Notes: generated by a model not told the origin, from the sequence alone. A stretch of DNA of 60,784 nucleotides from Oscillospiraceae bacterium (GCA_017829005.1 JAGAJF010000078.1:1-60784); one strand, 5' to 3'; counted from the stretch's first letter, positions 18,158 to 28,056 are shown. Program-made: numbers and translations.

Positions 18158-18922
18158 ATGGGTATTTTATCTAAGCTTTTCTTCACTGCAGCAGGGGCTG
18201 TTAAACGGCTTACGGGCAAGGTGGCTCCAACGCTGTATATGGAGGAGATCGAAAACCATTTTGCAGAGGTGTTTGAATATAAGCCCGATGAGGCGAGAGT
18301 TTTTCACGAGCTGATGTCGGACTTTGTTCACATTGATGTGCATATAGTTCCCCCGGGCGAAAAGCGGAACTTTTTTCTGCTCTTCACCACGGGAATGAGC
18401 GACCTTCCTATGACCCTTCCCGAGGAATGCTCCTGGGACGAGAGGAAGATAAACGAGAGGGCTGAGCTTTACTGTCTGCTGCCCCCAGACTGGAAATTCG
18501 ACGGGTTCGCGGATAAGGCGGAGACAGAAAGATATATGTGGATAATAAGCGTCCTGAAACAGGCGGCGAGGTATCCTCATCAATGCAAAAGCTGTCTCGG
18601 AAGTATGCATTCTCTCCAGTTTACCGAGGAAAACACTCCCTTTGCGGACAACACGGGCTTCTGCGCTGCGGTATTCCTTCACTCGGACGAGAGGGATTTC
18701 GGCGGAAGGTACGGCGACAGGCTGAATAATTTCCGGACAAAGGACGGGGCATATATCAATCTCCTGTGCCTTATACCAATGTATGCGGACGAGATAAATT
18801 TCAAGATCGAAAAGGGCGGAAATGAACTGTTTCTGCGGCTTTTCGGGGAAACGGTCACCGACTTTTCGGGACTTATCATTGATATCAACAGAGAAAGCGT
18901 TTGTATGAACAAATGCATCTGA
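18158..18922 (+). CDS. Suppressor-of-fused (SUFU) domain protein
   Basis: A 254-aa cytoplasmic protein with the bacterial SUFU-like fold. The recognisable core is FVHIDVHIVPPGEKRNFFLL, TTGMSDLPMTLPE, a run of LPPDWKFDG, and SVLKQAARYPHQ. Animal Suppressor of Fused regulates Gli factors. Bacterial members have no established general role, and some are immunity proteins in polymorphic toxin systems. No toxin gene is adjacent here: it lies 41 bp after gdpP and 26 bp before rplI, inside a housekeeping operon. The last residues (MNKCI) are not informative. Confidence 0.82.
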   Translation: MGILSKLFFTAAGAVKRLTGKVAPTLYMEEIENHFAEVFEYKPDEARVFHELMSDFVHIDVHIVPPGEKRNFFLLFTTGMSDLPMTLPEECSWDERKINERAELYCLLPPDWKFDGFADKAETERYMWIISVLKQAARYPHQCKSCLGSMHSLQFTEENTPFADNTGFCAAVFLHSDERDFGGRYGDRLNNFRTKDGAYINLLCLIPMYADEINFKIEKGGNELFLRLFGETVTDFSGLIIDINRESVCMNKCI

Positions 18923-18948
18923 AACAATAATTTTTGGAGGTAATCACT

Positions 18949-19395
18949 ATGAAGGTAATTTTTTTACAGGACGTTAAGGGCTCGGGCAAAAAAGGCGAGG
19001 TAAAAGAGGTCTCCGACGGTTACGCAAGAAATTTCCTCATCGGAAAGGGTCTTGCTGTTGAGGCAAGTGCAAAAAATATGTCCGACCTTGCGGGAAAGAA
19101 GTCTTCCGAGCAGCACAAGGCTGATGTGGCACGTCAGGAGGCTCTTGACAATGCTGCAAAGCTCAAGGGCAAGAATGTTGTTATCAAGGCTAAGGCAGGT
19201 GCGGGCGGAAAGCTCTTCGGTGCTGTTACTGCTTCTCACGTGGCTGAGGCAGTTTCCGAACAGCTGGGCGTTACCGTTGAGAAGAAGAAGATTGCTCTCA
19301 GCTCCGAAATAAAGGCTTTCGGAGGTTATTCCGCCGAGGTGAAGCTTCACCCCGGCATATCCGAGAAGATAACCGTTAATGTGGTCGAGGAATAA
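18949..19395 (+). CDS. rplI: 50S ribosomal protein L9
   Basis: Ribosomal protein L9 binds 23S rRNA at the base of the L1 stalk. The 148-aa product has the classic N-domain [20 protein letters not shown], with [16 protein letters not shown], a long connecting helix, and the C-domain [17 protein letters not shown]. The start is ATG 18949 behind TTTGGAGGT at ideal spacing; an ATG 15 bases upstream would put the ribosome site inside the gene. The order gdpP-rplI-dnaB is conserved in Firmicutes; here only the SUFU gene intervenes. Confidence 0.97.
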   Translation: MKVIFLQDVKGSGKKGEVKEVSDGYARNFLIGKGLAVEASAKNMSDLAGKKSSEQHKADVARQEALDNAAKLKGKNVVIKAKAGAGGKLFGAVTASHVAEAVSEQLGVTVEKKKIALSSEIKAFGGYSAEVKLHPGISEKITVNVVEE

Positions 19396-19404
19396 GGTGT
19401 CCGT

Positions 19405-20760
19405 ATGGATCTTGAAGAGATAGCAGGGCGCGAAATGCCCCACAGCGTTGAGGCGGAACAGACCGTTCTCGGCGCTGTGCTTATGGATTCGGAGCTTTTA
19501 GGCACGGTCATGAACTATGTCAAGCCCGAAAGCTTCTATGTTTCAAAGCACAGGCAGCTTTTTTCAATTATCATAAGGCTTTTTACCCTTGGCGTCAACT
19601 CGGACATCATCACCGTTCTGGACGAGGCTGTGAGAGAGGGGGTTTTCGAGGATTCGGGCTCGGGCAAGGAATATCTTGCCGCCATTATGGAGGGCGTTCC
19701 CACCCTTGCCAACATCGAAAGCTACTGCAAAATTGTCGAGGAGAAGTATTATCTCCGCTCCCTTGTTGAGGCTGCAAAGAGCATTATCGAAAACTGCACG
19801 GAAGCTTCCGAGCCTGCTTCGGTGATACTTGATTCCGCCGAGCAGATGATATATGACATCAGGCAGGGCAAGGAGGTTGACGGTCTTACTAAGGTGGACG
19901 AGGTGCTGCTTGACACCTACGATCACCTTAACCGCATTTCGGGCGTTGACAAGGAGAAATATCAGGGCGCTAAGTCAGGATATTCCGATCTGGATAACGT
20001 TATAAGCGGTCTGAACAAGTCCGACCTGCTTATTCTTGCTGCCCGTCCCGGTATGGGAAAGACCTCATTTGCGCTGAACATTGCCGCAAATGTGTGCAGG
20101 AGAAGCGTTGACAAGGAAGTCGTTGTTTTCTCTCTGGAAATGTCAAAGGAGCAGCTTGTTACCCGTATGCTGTCGGCGGAGAGCCTTGTGGACAGCGACC
20201 ACCTTATCAAGGGAAACATTGACGAGAAGGACTGGGAAAAGCTGGCTCAGGGCGCTGACAGAATGGCAGGTATGAATCTGTATCTTGACGATACGGCGGG
20301 CATTACCGTTGTGCAGATGAAGGCTAAGCTCAGACGTCTAAAAAACGTGGGGCTTGTTATCATCGATTATTTGCAGCTTATGAACTCAAGCAAGCGCACC
20401 GAAAACCGTGTTAACGAAATTTCCGATATTACAAGACAGTTAAAGCTCATGGCAAAGGAGCTTAATGTTCCCGTTATCACCCTTTCACAGCTTTCACGTT
20501 CCGTTGAGTCCCGTCCCGACAAGAGACCCTTGCTCTCAGACCTGCGTGAATCGGGTTCTATCGAGCAGGACGCGGATATCGTTATGTTCCTCTACCGTGA
20601 CGGCTATTACAACAAGGACAAGGTGGAGGATGTTAATCTGGCGGAATGTATCGTGGCGAAAAACCGTCACGGTGAGACGGGTACGGTAAATCTCAGGTGG
20701 AACGGTCAGTACACACTGTTCCTCAGCGAGGACAGACGGTTTGCGCCGTCGGGAAGCTGA
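19405..20760 (+). CDS. dnaB: Replicative DNA helicase DnaB
   Basis: DnaB is the hexameric helicase that unwinds DNA at the replication fork. The 451-aa protein has the N-terminal primase-interaction domain (MPHSVEAEQTVLGAVLMDSE), a linker, and the RecA-like motor with Walker A ARPGMGKTSFAL near residue 214, LVIIDYLQLM, SQLSRSVESRPDKRP and DLRESGSIEQDADIV. ATG 19405 follows AAGGTG, 9 bp after rplI. No intein interrupts it. Confidence 0.97.
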   Translation: MDLEEIAGREMPHSVEAEQTVLGAVLMDSELLGTVMNYVKPESFYVSKHRQLFSIIIRLFTLGVNSDIITVLDEAVREGVFEDSGSGKEYLAAIMEGVPTLANIESYCKIVEEKYYLRSLVEAAKSIIENCTEASEPASVILDSAEQMIYDIRQGKEVDGLTKVDEVLLDTYDHLNRISGVDKEKYQGAKSGYSDLDNVISGLNKSDLLILAARPGMGKTSFALNIAANVCRRSVDKEVVVFSLEMSKEQLVTRMLSAESLVDSDHLIKGNIDEKDWEKLAQGADRMAGMNLYLDDTAGITVVQMKAKLRRLKNVGLVIIDYLQLMNSSKRTENRVNEISDITRQLKLMAKELNVPVITLSQLSRSVESRPDKRPLLSDLRESGSIEQDADIVMFLYRDGYYNKDKVEDVNLAECIVAKNRHGETGTVNLRWNGQYTLFLSEDRRFAPSGS

Positions 20761-20761
20761 T

Positions 20762-22159
20762 ATGGGCGTTTGCGAGACCGTTCGTGAGACTGTTTCACGA
20801 TATGATATGATACCGAGGGGAAGCAGGGTAATTGCCTGCCTTTCGGGCGGGGCGGACAGCGTTTGTCTGCTGAGAGTCCTTGAAATGCTCCGAAATGACC
20901 TTGGATTTTCCCTTTATGCAGTTCACGTAAACCATTGTCTCCGTGGGGAGGAAAGCGACAGGGATATGCATTTCTGTGAGGAGCTTTGCAAGGGACTTGA
21001 TATCCCTCTGTCCGTTTATCACGTTGATGTGAAGGGTTATTGCGCCGAAAAGGGCACGTCCACCGAGGAGGGCGCACGTATTCTTCGGTACGGGGCTTTT
21101 GATACAGAGTCACAAAAGCTTGGCGGCGCACTTATTGCCACCGCTCACAACAAGGGGGACAACAGCGAGACTGTTATTTTTAACCTTGCTCGCGGCACGG
21201 GCATTCGTGGGCTTCGGGGCATTCCTCCCAAAAGGGACAGCATTATCCGTCCGCTACTTGGGGTCACGAGGGCGGAGATAGAGGATCTTCTTGAGACCTT
21301 GGGGCAGGATTTTGTGACGGACAGCACAAATCTTACCGAAGAGTATTCCCGAAATGTCATAAGGCACAGGGTGGTTCCCGTTCTTGAGGGAATAAACGGA
21401 AATTTTACCGAGGCTGTTTCCCGATTATCCGAAAGCGCCGCCGAGGACGAGGAGTATTTTGAAAAGCTTCTTGAAACTATTCCCCATAACGAGATTTGCG
21501 GATATCCCCCGTCGGTGCGGAAAAGATATATCAGAAAACTGCTGTCGGAGGCAAATGTCGAATGTTCCTATGAGCGGCTTTCAATCCTTGACGGTAAGAT
21601 GGTATCGGAAAAAAATGCAAAATACCAGCTTAAAGGAGATATATTTGCCGTATTTACGGGAGGCGTTATGGAGATAAAGCTGCTCCCGTCATATGACAAA
21701 ATTTCTTTTGAAAAACAGATAGATTTGTTGCATAATGACGAGATAGTCATTCCCGAATTTGATAAAACAGTGATAATTCGGAGATTTTGCAATGATATTT
21801 TGCAAAGGGGCGGCAATGTTCAAAGAAAATTAACAAATCACCTCGTAAGTTGTGATAAAATACAAGGTGTTGTTACTTTGCGAAACAAGCGTGACGGCGA
21901 CAGGATATGCTTTCATAACAGGGGAGTTACCACTAAGCTCAAAAAACACTTTAATGCCCTGAAGCTTTCCGAAAGAGAGCGAAATTCCGCTCTTGTGATG
22001 GAGGACGAGATGGGGATATTCTGGTGCGAATACGGCGGTGCGGCGGAAAGAGTTTTCCCCGAAAGTATTGCTTTCTCCCAAAGCACATCATGCTCCGAAA
22101 ATATATTTGAAATTTCAGTGAGAAAGACGGCGGATAATGATTACCGAGACTATAAATAA
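20762..22159 (+). CDS. tilS: tRNA(Ile)-lysidine synthase
   Basis: TilS attaches lysine to C34 of tRNA-Ile(CAU) using ATP, which switches the codon read from AUG to AUA. The PP-loop CLSGGADSVCLL is near residues 24-35, followed by HVNHCLRGEESDRD and TAHNKGDNSETV, then a mostly helical middle and a C-terminal TilS domain. Length 465 aa is typical. I start it at ATG 20762, one base after the dnaB stop; an in-frame TTG at 20741 would overlap dnaB. It overlaps hpt by 23 bp, the conserved tilS-hpt-ftsH arrangement. Confidence 0.93.
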   Translation: MGVCETVRETVSRYDMIPRGSRVIACLSGGADSVCLLRVLEMLRNDLGFSLYAVHVNHCLRGEESDRDMHFCEELCKGLDIPLSVYHVDVKGYCAEKGTSTEEGARILRYGAFDTESQKLGGALIATAHNKGDNSETVIFNLARGTGIRGLRGIPPKRDSIIRPLLGVTRAEIEDLLETLGQDFVTDSTNLTEEYSRNVIRHRVVPVLEGINGNFTEAVSRLSESAAEDEEYFEKLLETIPHNEICGYPPSVRKRYIRKLLSEANVECSYERLSILDGKMVSEKNAKYQLKGDIFAVFTGGVMEIKLLPSYDKISFEKQIDLLHNDEIVIPEFDKTVIIRRFCNDILQRGGNVQRKLTNHLVSCDKIQGVVTLRNKRDGDRICFHNRGVTTKLKKHFNALKLSERERNSALVMEDEMGIFWCEYGGAAERVFPESIAFSQSTSCSENIFEISVRKTADNDYRDYK

Positions 22160-22688
22160 CTACGGCTACAGCGGAATTAAGCGGGAGCTTTTTTCCGCCG
22201 CCGAAATTAAGGAAAAAATTGCCATTGCGGGCAGAAAAATTTCCGACGACTACAGAGGCAAGCCACTTTTGCTCATCAGCGTTCTCAAGGGTTCCTTCCT
22301 GTTCCTTGCAGACCTGTGCAGAGCGGTGGAGATACCCTGTGAGATAGGATTTATGTCCGCTTCAAGCTATGGAAACGGCACTGTTTCCTCGGGAAATGTG
22401 AAAATCACTCTCGACCTTGACAGGGATATTTCAAAATATCACGTGGTCATCGCCGAGGATATTATAGATACGGGCAGAACTCTCGCAAGCATCTGCGAGC
22501 TGCTTCGTGAGCGGCACCCCCTTTCCCTCAGCGTTTACACTCTTTTAGACAAGCCCTCTCGCCGTGAAGTGGATTTTTCGGCGGACTACAGCCTGTTTAC
22601 CGTTCCCGACCTGTTTGTGGTGGGCTACGGGCTGGACTGCGGGGAGAGGTTCAGAAACCTTCCCTATATTGCGGAGGCAGAGTTATAA
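22137..22688 (+). CDS. hpt: Hypoxanthine phosphoribosyltransferase
   Basis: Hpt salvages hypoxanthine and guanine to IMP and GMP using PRPP. The 183-aa protein carries the PRPP loop VVIAEDIIDTGRTL (about residues 103-116), the flexible-loop SASSYGNGTVSSG, and the substrate-binding VVGYGLDCGERFRNLPYI near the C-terminus. It starts inside the end of tilS (23-bp overlap), which implies translational coupling, and is followed by ftsH after 66 bp. Confidence 0.95.
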   Translation: MITETINNYGYSGIKRELFSAAEIKEKIAIAGRKISDDYRGKPLLLISVLKGSFLFLADLCRAVEIPCEIGFMSASSYGNGTVSSGNVKITLDLDRDISKYHVVIAEDIIDTGRTLASICELLRERHPLSLSVYTLLDKPSRREVDFSADYSLFTVPDLFVVGYGLDCGERFRNLPYIAEAEL

Positions 22689-22754
22689 TCTCAAAGGCGC
22701 ATTATTTTTACACACGGTGCGGTATCTCCCGTATCAAGAAAGGAAAATCAGCAG

Positions 22755-24737
22755 ATGAAAAAAGGCAGCGGTTTATTTATTTACATTATAATAGCCATTG
22801 TTCTCATGTTTTCAATGGTCTATTTCCTGAGACAGTCGTCTCAGCCAAAATCGGAATACACATATTCCCAGATAATGGAATATTTTGATAATTACGAGGT
22901 ATCAAAATACACCTTCGACCTGGGTACGGGCGAACTGGAAATGACAGTCAACACCGATGAGGGCAGCAAGGACATCAAGTACACTGTTCCCAATGTAAGC
23001 ATTTTCATTGACGAGATACAGTACGCTGACGGCGGCGAGGACAATTACCGTGAGGCTTACAACAAGCTCCACCCCGACGCTCCTCTCAGTCAGGAATACT
23101 ATAAGATACAGGACAACACCTGGCTTTACAACGTTCTCCCCTCTCTCGTTCTCATTATCCTTATGGTGGCGCTTTTCATCTTTATGATGAGACAGGCTGG
23201 GGGCGGCTCCAAGCTCAACAACTTCGGCAAGGCGAATATCAAAAATCAGTCCAAGAAGAAAAACACCTTCAAGGACGTGGCAGGCGCTGACGAGGAAAAG
23301 CAGGAGCTTGCCGAGATAGTCGATTTCCTTAAAAATCCCAAGAAATACAATGACATTGGCGCAAGAATACCCAAGGGCGTTCTTCTGATGGGACCTCCGG
23401 GTACAGGTAAGACCCTTCTTGCAAAGGCTGTTGCAGGCGAGGCAGGCGTTCCCTTCTTCTCAATTTCCGGTTCGGACTTCGTTGAGATGTTCGTGGGCGT
23501 GGGTGCAAGCCGAGTAAGAGACCTTTTTGAGACAGCTAAGAAGAATGCTCCCGCTATAGTTTTCATCGACGAGATCGACGCTGTTGGCCGTCAGAGAGGT
23601 GCAGGACTGGGCGGCGGTCACGATGAACGTGAGCAGACCCTTAACCAGCTTCTTGTTGAGATGGACGGCTTTGAGGGCAACGAGGGCGTTATCGTTATCG
23701 CTGCCACAAACAGACGTGATATCCTCGACCCCGCACTGCTTCGTCCCGGACGCTTTGACAGAGAGGTTATGGTGGGTTATCCCGATGTTAAGGGCAGAGA
23801 GGAAATTCTTAAGGTTCACGCAAAGAACAAGCCTCTTGCTCCCGATGTTGACCTCAAGGTCATTGCCAAGACTACTCAGCAGTTTACCGGTGCAGATCTT
23901 GAAAACCTTCTTAATGAGGCGGCTCTCCTTGCTGCTCGTCACGACAGACGGGCTATCACCGAGGAGGATATTGAGGAGGCTACTGTTAAGGTGGTTTCGG
24001 GTCCCGAGAAGAAGTCTCATCTTGTTACCGAAAGAGACAGAAGGATCACTGCTTACCACGAAGCAGGTCATGCTGTTGCGGCATATCACCTTAATGACGC
24101 CGAAAAGGTTCATATGGTAACTATCATTCCCAGAGGTGACGCAGGCGGATTTACAATGGTTCGTCCCGAAACCGATGACCAGTTCAAGACAAAAAATCAG
24201 CTTTTTGACAGGATCGTTCACGCAATGGGCGGACGGGTTGCCGAATCTCTTGTATTTGACGATATTACCTGGGGAGCTTCGGGAGACATCCAGCAGGCTA
24301 CAAGAACGGCTAAAATGATGGTCACCAGATGCGGATTCTCCGAAAAACTCGGTCCAATTGAATACGGCGGCAGCAATAATGAAGTATTTTTGGGCAGGGA
24401 TTACGGTCACACTCAAAATTTCAGCGAAGCTACAGCTGCTCTTATTGACGAGGAAGTTAAGAACATTATCAACAGCGCTTATAAAAAGTGCGAAGAGATC
24501 CTCAAGGCAAATATGAACCAGCTTAATGAGCTTTCCGAATATCTTCTTGAATACGAGAAGATCAACGGTGATGATTTCGACAAGCTTATGAAGGGCGAGC
24601 TCAAGTGGGAAAAGAACGAGAAGAAGCCCGATGATAAGGCTGACGAGACAGAAGAAAAGACAGAAGAGACTAAGGCTGAAGCTGAGGTTAAGGTTGAAGA
24701 AAAGTCCGAGGATAAGCCTGAGGATAACAAGGAATAA
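22755..24737 (+). CDS. ftsH: ATP-dependent zinc metalloprotease FtsH
   Basis: FtsH is a membrane-anchored AAA+ protease that degrades damaged membrane proteins and short-lived regulators. Two N-terminal membrane helices (about 7-24 and 123-143) flank an external domain. The AAA module has [14 protein letters not shown] near 213 and [11 protein letters not shown] near 268, and the SRH region [19 protein letters not shown]. The zinc site [11 protein letters not shown] begins near 435. About 50 acidic/lysine residues are appended at the C-terminus ([18 protein letters not shown]), probably disordered. An ATG start follows AGAAAGGAAA. Confidence 0.97.
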   Translation: MKKGSGLFIYIIIAIVLMFSMVYFLRQSSQPKSEYTYSQIMEYFDNYEVSKYTFDLGTGELEMTVNTDEGSKDIKYTVPNVSIFIDEIQYADGGEDNYREAYNKLHPDAPLSQEYYKIQDNTWLYNVLPSLVLIILMVALFIFMMRQAGGGSKLNNFGKANIKNQSKKKNTFKDVAGADEEKQELAEIVDFLKNPKKYNDIGARIPKGVLLMGPPGTGKTLLAKAVAGEAGVPFFSISGSDFVEMFVGVGASRVRDLFETAKKNAPAIVFIDEIDAVGRQRGAGLGGGHDEREQTLNQLLVEMDGFEGNEGVIVIAATNRRDILDPALLRPGRFDREVMVGYPDVKGREEILKVHAKNKPLAPDVDLKVIAKTTQQFTGADLENLLNEAALLAARHDRRAITEEDIEEATVKVVSGPEKKSHLVTERDRRITAYHEAGHAVAAYHLNDAEKVHMVTIIPRGDAGGFTMVRPETDDQFKTKNQLFDRIVHAMGGRVAESLVFDDITWGASGDIQQATRTAKMMVTRCGFSEKLGPIEYGGSNNEVFLGRDYGHTQNFSEATAALIDEEVKNIINSAYKKCEEILKANMNQLNELSEYLLEYEKINGDDFDKLMKGELKWEKNEKKPDDKADETEEKTEETKAEAEVKVEEKSEDKPEDNKE

Positions 24738-24741
24738 TTTC

Positions 24742-24774
24742 AAAGCTCTGAGCCGATTGGTTCGGAGCTTTTTT
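24742..24774 (+). terminator. Intrinsic terminator after ftsH
   Basis: A stem of about 13 bp (AAAGCTC with GAGCTTT, extended inwards with two G-T pairs) closes a GATT loop and is followed by a T-run. Confidence 0.85.
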
Positions 24775-24781
24775 ATGGCAG

Positions 24782-24819
24782 AAAAATGCCGCACATCACA
24801 AAATAATGATGTGCGGCAT
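24782..24819 (-). terminator. Intrinsic terminator after pflA
   Basis: A perfect 13-bp stem (24786-24798 with 24807-24819) has an 8-base loop; on the minus strand it is followed by ATTTTTC. It separates the convergent ftsH and pflA units. Confidence 0.85.
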
Positions 24820-24822
24820 AAA

Positions 24823-25590
24823 TTATTTGCTGTTTCGTTCAGCTATAAGTCCGTCCTTGATACCCTGCATTATAATATCCCTTGCCTTGACTGCTTCTTC
24901 CTTGGGAAGCGGTTCAACGTCTGCAAGAGCATAGTCAATACCGAGATTTTTGTACTTCACCTTGCCCATATCGTGATAGGGAAGGACATCAAGGGCTTTG
25001 ACGGATTTCAGTCCCGAGATAAACACGCCCAGCTCGTGGAGATATTTGTCGTTCTGAGTAAAGCCCGGAACGACCACGTGACGTATCCAAAGCTCCTTTT
25101 TCTTTGCGCTTGCGTATTTTGCAAAGGCAAGGATATTTTTGTTGCTCTGACCTGTGAGCTTCTTATGCTCCTCGTCGTCGATGTGCTTGATATCAAGCAT
25201 TATAACGTCGGTAACGTCCATAAGTCTGTCCACAGCTGCGGTATTTTCGGGATTAAAGGTGATGCCCGAGGTGTCGAGGCAGGTGTGTATGCCACGTGCC
25301 TTTGCCTTTTCAAAAAGCTCTGTAAGGAAGGGCAGCTGCGCCATTGGCTCGCCGCCTGTGCAGGTAATTCCGCCGCCTTTCAGAAACTCCTTCACGCCGT
25401 CGTACATATCAAGTATTTCCTCGGCGGTAACTGCCTTGCCCACCTCGTTTTTATCGGTGTGGAACTCCCATGTGTCGGGATTGTGGCAGTAAAGGCACCT
25501 CATTGGACATCCTTGGAAAAAGACGACGAACCTGATACCGGGTCCGTCGACTGTTCCGAACGATTCAGTTGAATGAATGAAGCCGTTCAT
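24823..25590 (-). CDS. pflA: Pyruvate formate-lyase activating enzyme
   Basis: PflA is the radical SAM enzyme that abstracts a hydrogen from the conserved glycine of pyruvate formate-lyase to make the glycyl radical. The 255-aa protein opens with HSTESFGTVDGPGIRFVVF and the cluster-binding CPMRCLYCHNPDTWEF (CxxxCxxC), followed by GGGITCTGGEPMAQ and DVLPYHDMGKVKY. It lies 12 bp downstream of the separate glycyl-radical domain gene. Activase and radical domain are thus made from the same message, and the catalytic body is encoded just upstream. Confidence 0.96.
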   Translation of the reverse strand: MNGFIHSTESFGTVDGPGIRFVVFFQGCPMRCLYCHNPDTWEFHTDKNEVGKAVTAEEILDMYDGVKEFLKGGGITCTGGEPMAQLPFLTELFEKAKARGIHTCLDTSGITFNPENTAAVDRLMDVTDVIMLDIKHIDDEEHKKLTGQSNKNILAFAKYASAKKKELWIRHVVVPGFTQNDKYLHELGVFISGLKSVKALDVLPYHDMGKVKYKNLGIDYALADVEPLPKEEAVKARDIIMQGIKDGLIAERNSK

Positions 25591-25602
25591 AAGCTGCAGG
25601 GA

Positions 25603-25845
25603 TTACAGGGAAGCGTGGAATGTTCTGGAGATAACGTCGTCCTGCTGCTCCTTGGTGAGCTTGATGAAGTTTACAGCGTATCCGGATACACGGATAGTGA
25701 GCTGGGGATAGTTCTCGGGGTGCTTCTGAGCATCCAGGAGAGTATCTCTTGTGAACACGTTAACGTTGAGGTGGTGGCCGCCCTTGACTGCATAACCGTC
25801 AAGAAGACCTACGAGGTTGTTTATCTGCTGTGCATTTGCTGCCAT
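25603..25845 (-). CDS. Stand-alone glycyl-radical domain of pyruvate formate-lyase (GrcA-like)
   Basis: This 80-aa protein is the C-terminal domain of pyruvate formate-lyase as its own gene. [10 protein letters not shown] carries the radical glycine (G55), with 25 residues after it, the same distance as after G734 of E. coli Pfl[11 protein letters not shown] and [18 protein letters not shown] match the region just before it in full-length PFL. It resembles E. coli GrcA (YfiD), which rescues oxygen-cleaved PFL, but here the neighbouring PFL gene lacks this domain altogether, so it is probably an obligate subunit. The start is ATG 25845 behind AAAGGAG. pflA follows. Confidence 0.9.
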   Translation of the reverse strand: MAANAQQINNLVGLLDGYAVKGGHHLNVNVFTRDTLLDAQKHPENYPQLTIRVSGYAVNFIKLTKEQQDDVISRTFHASL

Positions 25846-25907
25846 AGTAAAAACTCCTTTCAAAACAGGTTAAATTATACTCGGTTAGTGTACTTTCTAT
25901 ACGCTAA

Positions 25908-25923
25908 ATATAACACAGAAATG
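25908..25923. promoter_or_regulatory. Inverted repeat upstream of the radical-domain gene
   Basis: The 6-bp arms AACACA and TGTGTT are separated by GAAA. The repeat lies upstream of a minus-strand TATAAT near 25873-25878, where an operator for a second promoter could act. It is not a recognisable Rex site. Confidence 0.35.
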
Positions 25924-25937
25924 TGTTCTTTTTATGC

Positions 25938-25973
25938 CGACAGTCTTAATATTTTGTAAAGACTGTCGGCTAA
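25938..25973 (-). other. Strong hairpin between the two PFL genes
   Basis: A perfect 12-bp stem (GCCGACAGTCTT with AAGACTGTCGGC, plus an extra A-T region in the loop) lies between the catalytic-body gene and the radical-domain gene. The bases after it on the minus strand are A-rich, not T-rich, so it does not look like a standard terminator. It may protect or process the upstream message and set different levels of the two subunits. Confidence 0.55.
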
Positions 25974-26004
25974 AAGCTTATGTTAGGATAGAGCAGTATG
26001 TCAA

Positions 26005-28056
26005 TTACTTAGCAAGAGCGTCGATATCGAGGTCGCCAACGAATACGCCGCCGTCCTTACCGAGTGCGTCGGGAATGATGGAGAAGGTATTGGAGATACC
26101 GTCCTGTGCGTTGGAGAACTGGAGCTTGGATACAGAAGAGAGAGATGCGGAAGCACCGTGAGTATCTCTGCCGTGCATGGGGTTAGCACCGGGAGCAAGA
26201 GGCACACCGAGCTTACGTCCGTCGGGTGTGGAGCCTGTCTTCTTACCGTATACAACGTTGGAAGTGATTGTAAGGATAGAAGTTGTAGGCAGACCGTTTC
26301 TGTATGTGTGCTGCTGACGGATCTTGTTCATAAATCTGTTGAGGATATCCTCAGCGATCTCGTCAACACGGTCATCATCGTTGCCGTACTTGGGGAAGTC
26401 ACCCTCGATCTCGTAATCAACAACAATACCCTGCTCGTTTCTGATGGTCTTGACCTTAGCATACTTGATAGCGGAGAGGGAGTCTGCTACAACGGAGATG
26501 CCTGCGATACCTGTTGCGAAGTATCTCTTTACCTCTCTGTCGTGAAGAGCCATCTGGAGGCTCTCGTAGCAGTACTTGTCGTGCATATAGTGAATGATGT
26601 TGAGGGTGTTTACATAGAGCTCTGCGAGCCATGTCATCATATCATCATACTTCTCCATAACCTCATCATAATCAAGGTACTCGGAGGTGATGGGTCTGAA
26701 CTTGGTAGCAACCTGAACGCCGCTGATCTCGTCTACGCCGCCGTTGATAGCGTAAAGGAGGCACTTAGCAAGGTTTGCTCTTGCGCCGAAGAACTGCATT
26801 TCCTTGCCGACTCTCATGGAGGATACGCAGCAAGCGATAGCATAGTCATCGCCGTGAGTTACTCTCATAAGGTCATCGTTCTCGTACTGAATGGAAGATG
26901 TGTTGATGGAGATCTTTGCGCAATATGCCTTCCAGCCGGCGGGAAGTCTTGTGGACCAGAGAACGGTCATATTAGGCTCGGGAGATGTGCCCAGATTCTC
27001 GAGAGTATGGAGGTAACGGAAGCTGGTCTTAGTAACCATATGTCTGCCGTCAATGCCCATACCGCCAAGAGACTCTGTTACCCACTGGGGGTCGCCGGAG
27101 AAGAGTGCGTTATACTCGGGTGTTCTTGCAAATCTTACAAGACGGAGCTTCATAATGAAGTGGTCGATAAGTTCCTGAGCCTGCTCCTCAGTAATTCTGC
27201 CCAGCTTGAAGTCTCTCTCGAAGTAGATATCGAGGAATGTGGATGTACGTCCCAGGGACATTGCTGCGCCGTTCTGATCCTTAACTGCGCCCAGGTAGCC
27301 GAAGTATACAGCCTGAACTGCTTCCTTTGCTGTGGTTGCGGGCTTGGATATGTCGCAGCCGTAGATCTCTGCCATCTTCTTGAGGTTCTCGAGCGCTCTG
27401 ATCTGCTCTGCGATCTCCTCTCTTGCGCGGATCTTTTCCTCGGTCATGGGGCAGGTGTAGAAAGCCTTCTGCTCCTTCTTGTCCTCGATAAGTCTGTCAA
27501 CGCCGTACAGAGCAACACGTCTGTAGTCGCCGATGATTCTTCCTCTTCCGTATGCGTCGGGAAGACCTGTGAGGATATGAGCGGTTCTTGCAGCTCTCAT
27601 TTCGGGTGTATATACATCGAATACGCCTGCGTTATGAGTCTTGCGGTATTCGGTGAAGATGTGCTTGATCTCGGGGTCGATGGTGTAGCCGTTGTCGGAG
27701 CAAGCCTTTTCAGCCATTCTCAGACCGCCGTAGGGCATAAGTGCTCTCTTGAAGGGCTTATCTGTCTGGAGACCAACGATCTGCTCCAGATCCTTTTCAA
27801 TATAGCCTGCGCCGTGGGATACGAGAGAGGATACTACCTTGGTATCCATATCGAGAACGCCGCCTGCTTCTCTTTCCTTCTTTGCAAGCTCCATTACGTC
27901 AGCCCAGAGCTTTTTGGTAGCCTCTGTGGGGTCTGCAAGGAAGCTTTCGTCGCCGTCATAGGGAGTGTAGTTTCTCTGGATAAAGTCACGGACATTGATC
28001 TCCTTTGTCCACTGACCGCCCTTGAAGCCTTCCCATTCCTGTGGCATCTGATTCAT
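26005..28056 (-). CDS. pflB: Pyruvate formate-lyase catalytic body, lacking the glycyl-radical domain
   Basis: Pyruvate formate-lyase converts pyruvate and CoA to acetyl-CoA and formate. The 683-aa protein contains the substrate-binding barrel and the active-site Cys pair C409-C410 in [20 protein letters not shown]. It ends after [17 protein letters not shown] and [16 protein letters not shown] with a short new tail ([13 protein letters not shown]) and a stop, about 75 residues before a normal PFL would end. The missing glycine domain is the separate 80-aa gene 159 bp downstream; together they give 763 residues against about 760 in E. coli. I place the start at ATG 28056 ([11 protein letters not shown]) behind AAGGAGGA; the upstream in-frame extension is leader. 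Confidence 0.95.
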   Translation of the reverse strand: MNQMPQEWEGFKGGQWTKEINVRDFIQRNYTPYDGDESFLADPTEATKKLWADVMELAKKEREAGGVLDMDTKVVSSLVSHGAGYIEKDLEQIVGLQTDKPFKRALMPYGGLRMAEKACSDNGYTIDPEIKHIFTEYRKTHNAGVFDVYTPEMRAARTAHILTGLPDAYGRGRIIGDYRRVALYGVDRLIEDKKEQKAFYTCPMTEEKIRAREEIAEQIRALENLKKMAEIYGCDISKPATTAKEAVQAVYFGYLGAVKDQNGAAMSLGRTSTFLDIYFERDFKLGRITEEQAQELIDHFIMKLRLVRFARTPEYNALFSGDPQWVTESLGGMGIDGRHMVTKTSFRYLHTLENLGTSPEPNMTVLWSTRLPAGWKAYCAKISINTSSIQYENDDLMRVTHGDDYAIACCVSSMRVGKEMQFFGARANLAKCLLYAINGGVDEISGVQVATKFRPITSEYLDYDEVMEKYDDMMTWLAELYVNTLNIIHYMHDKYCYESLQMALHDREVKRYFATGIAGISVVADSLSAIKYAKVKTIRNEQGIVVDYEIEGDFPKYGNDDDRVDEIAEDILNRFMNKIRQQHTYRNGLPTTSILTITSNVVYGKKTGSTPDGRKLGVPLAPGANPMHGRDTHGASASLSSVSKLQFSNAQDGISNTFSIIPDALGKDGGVFVGDLDIDALAK

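Noticed and set aside
23460-24794. 444-aa minus-strand frame opposite ftsH
   Set aside because: It is a shadow of the ftsH coding sequence with no ribosome site and no family resemblance.
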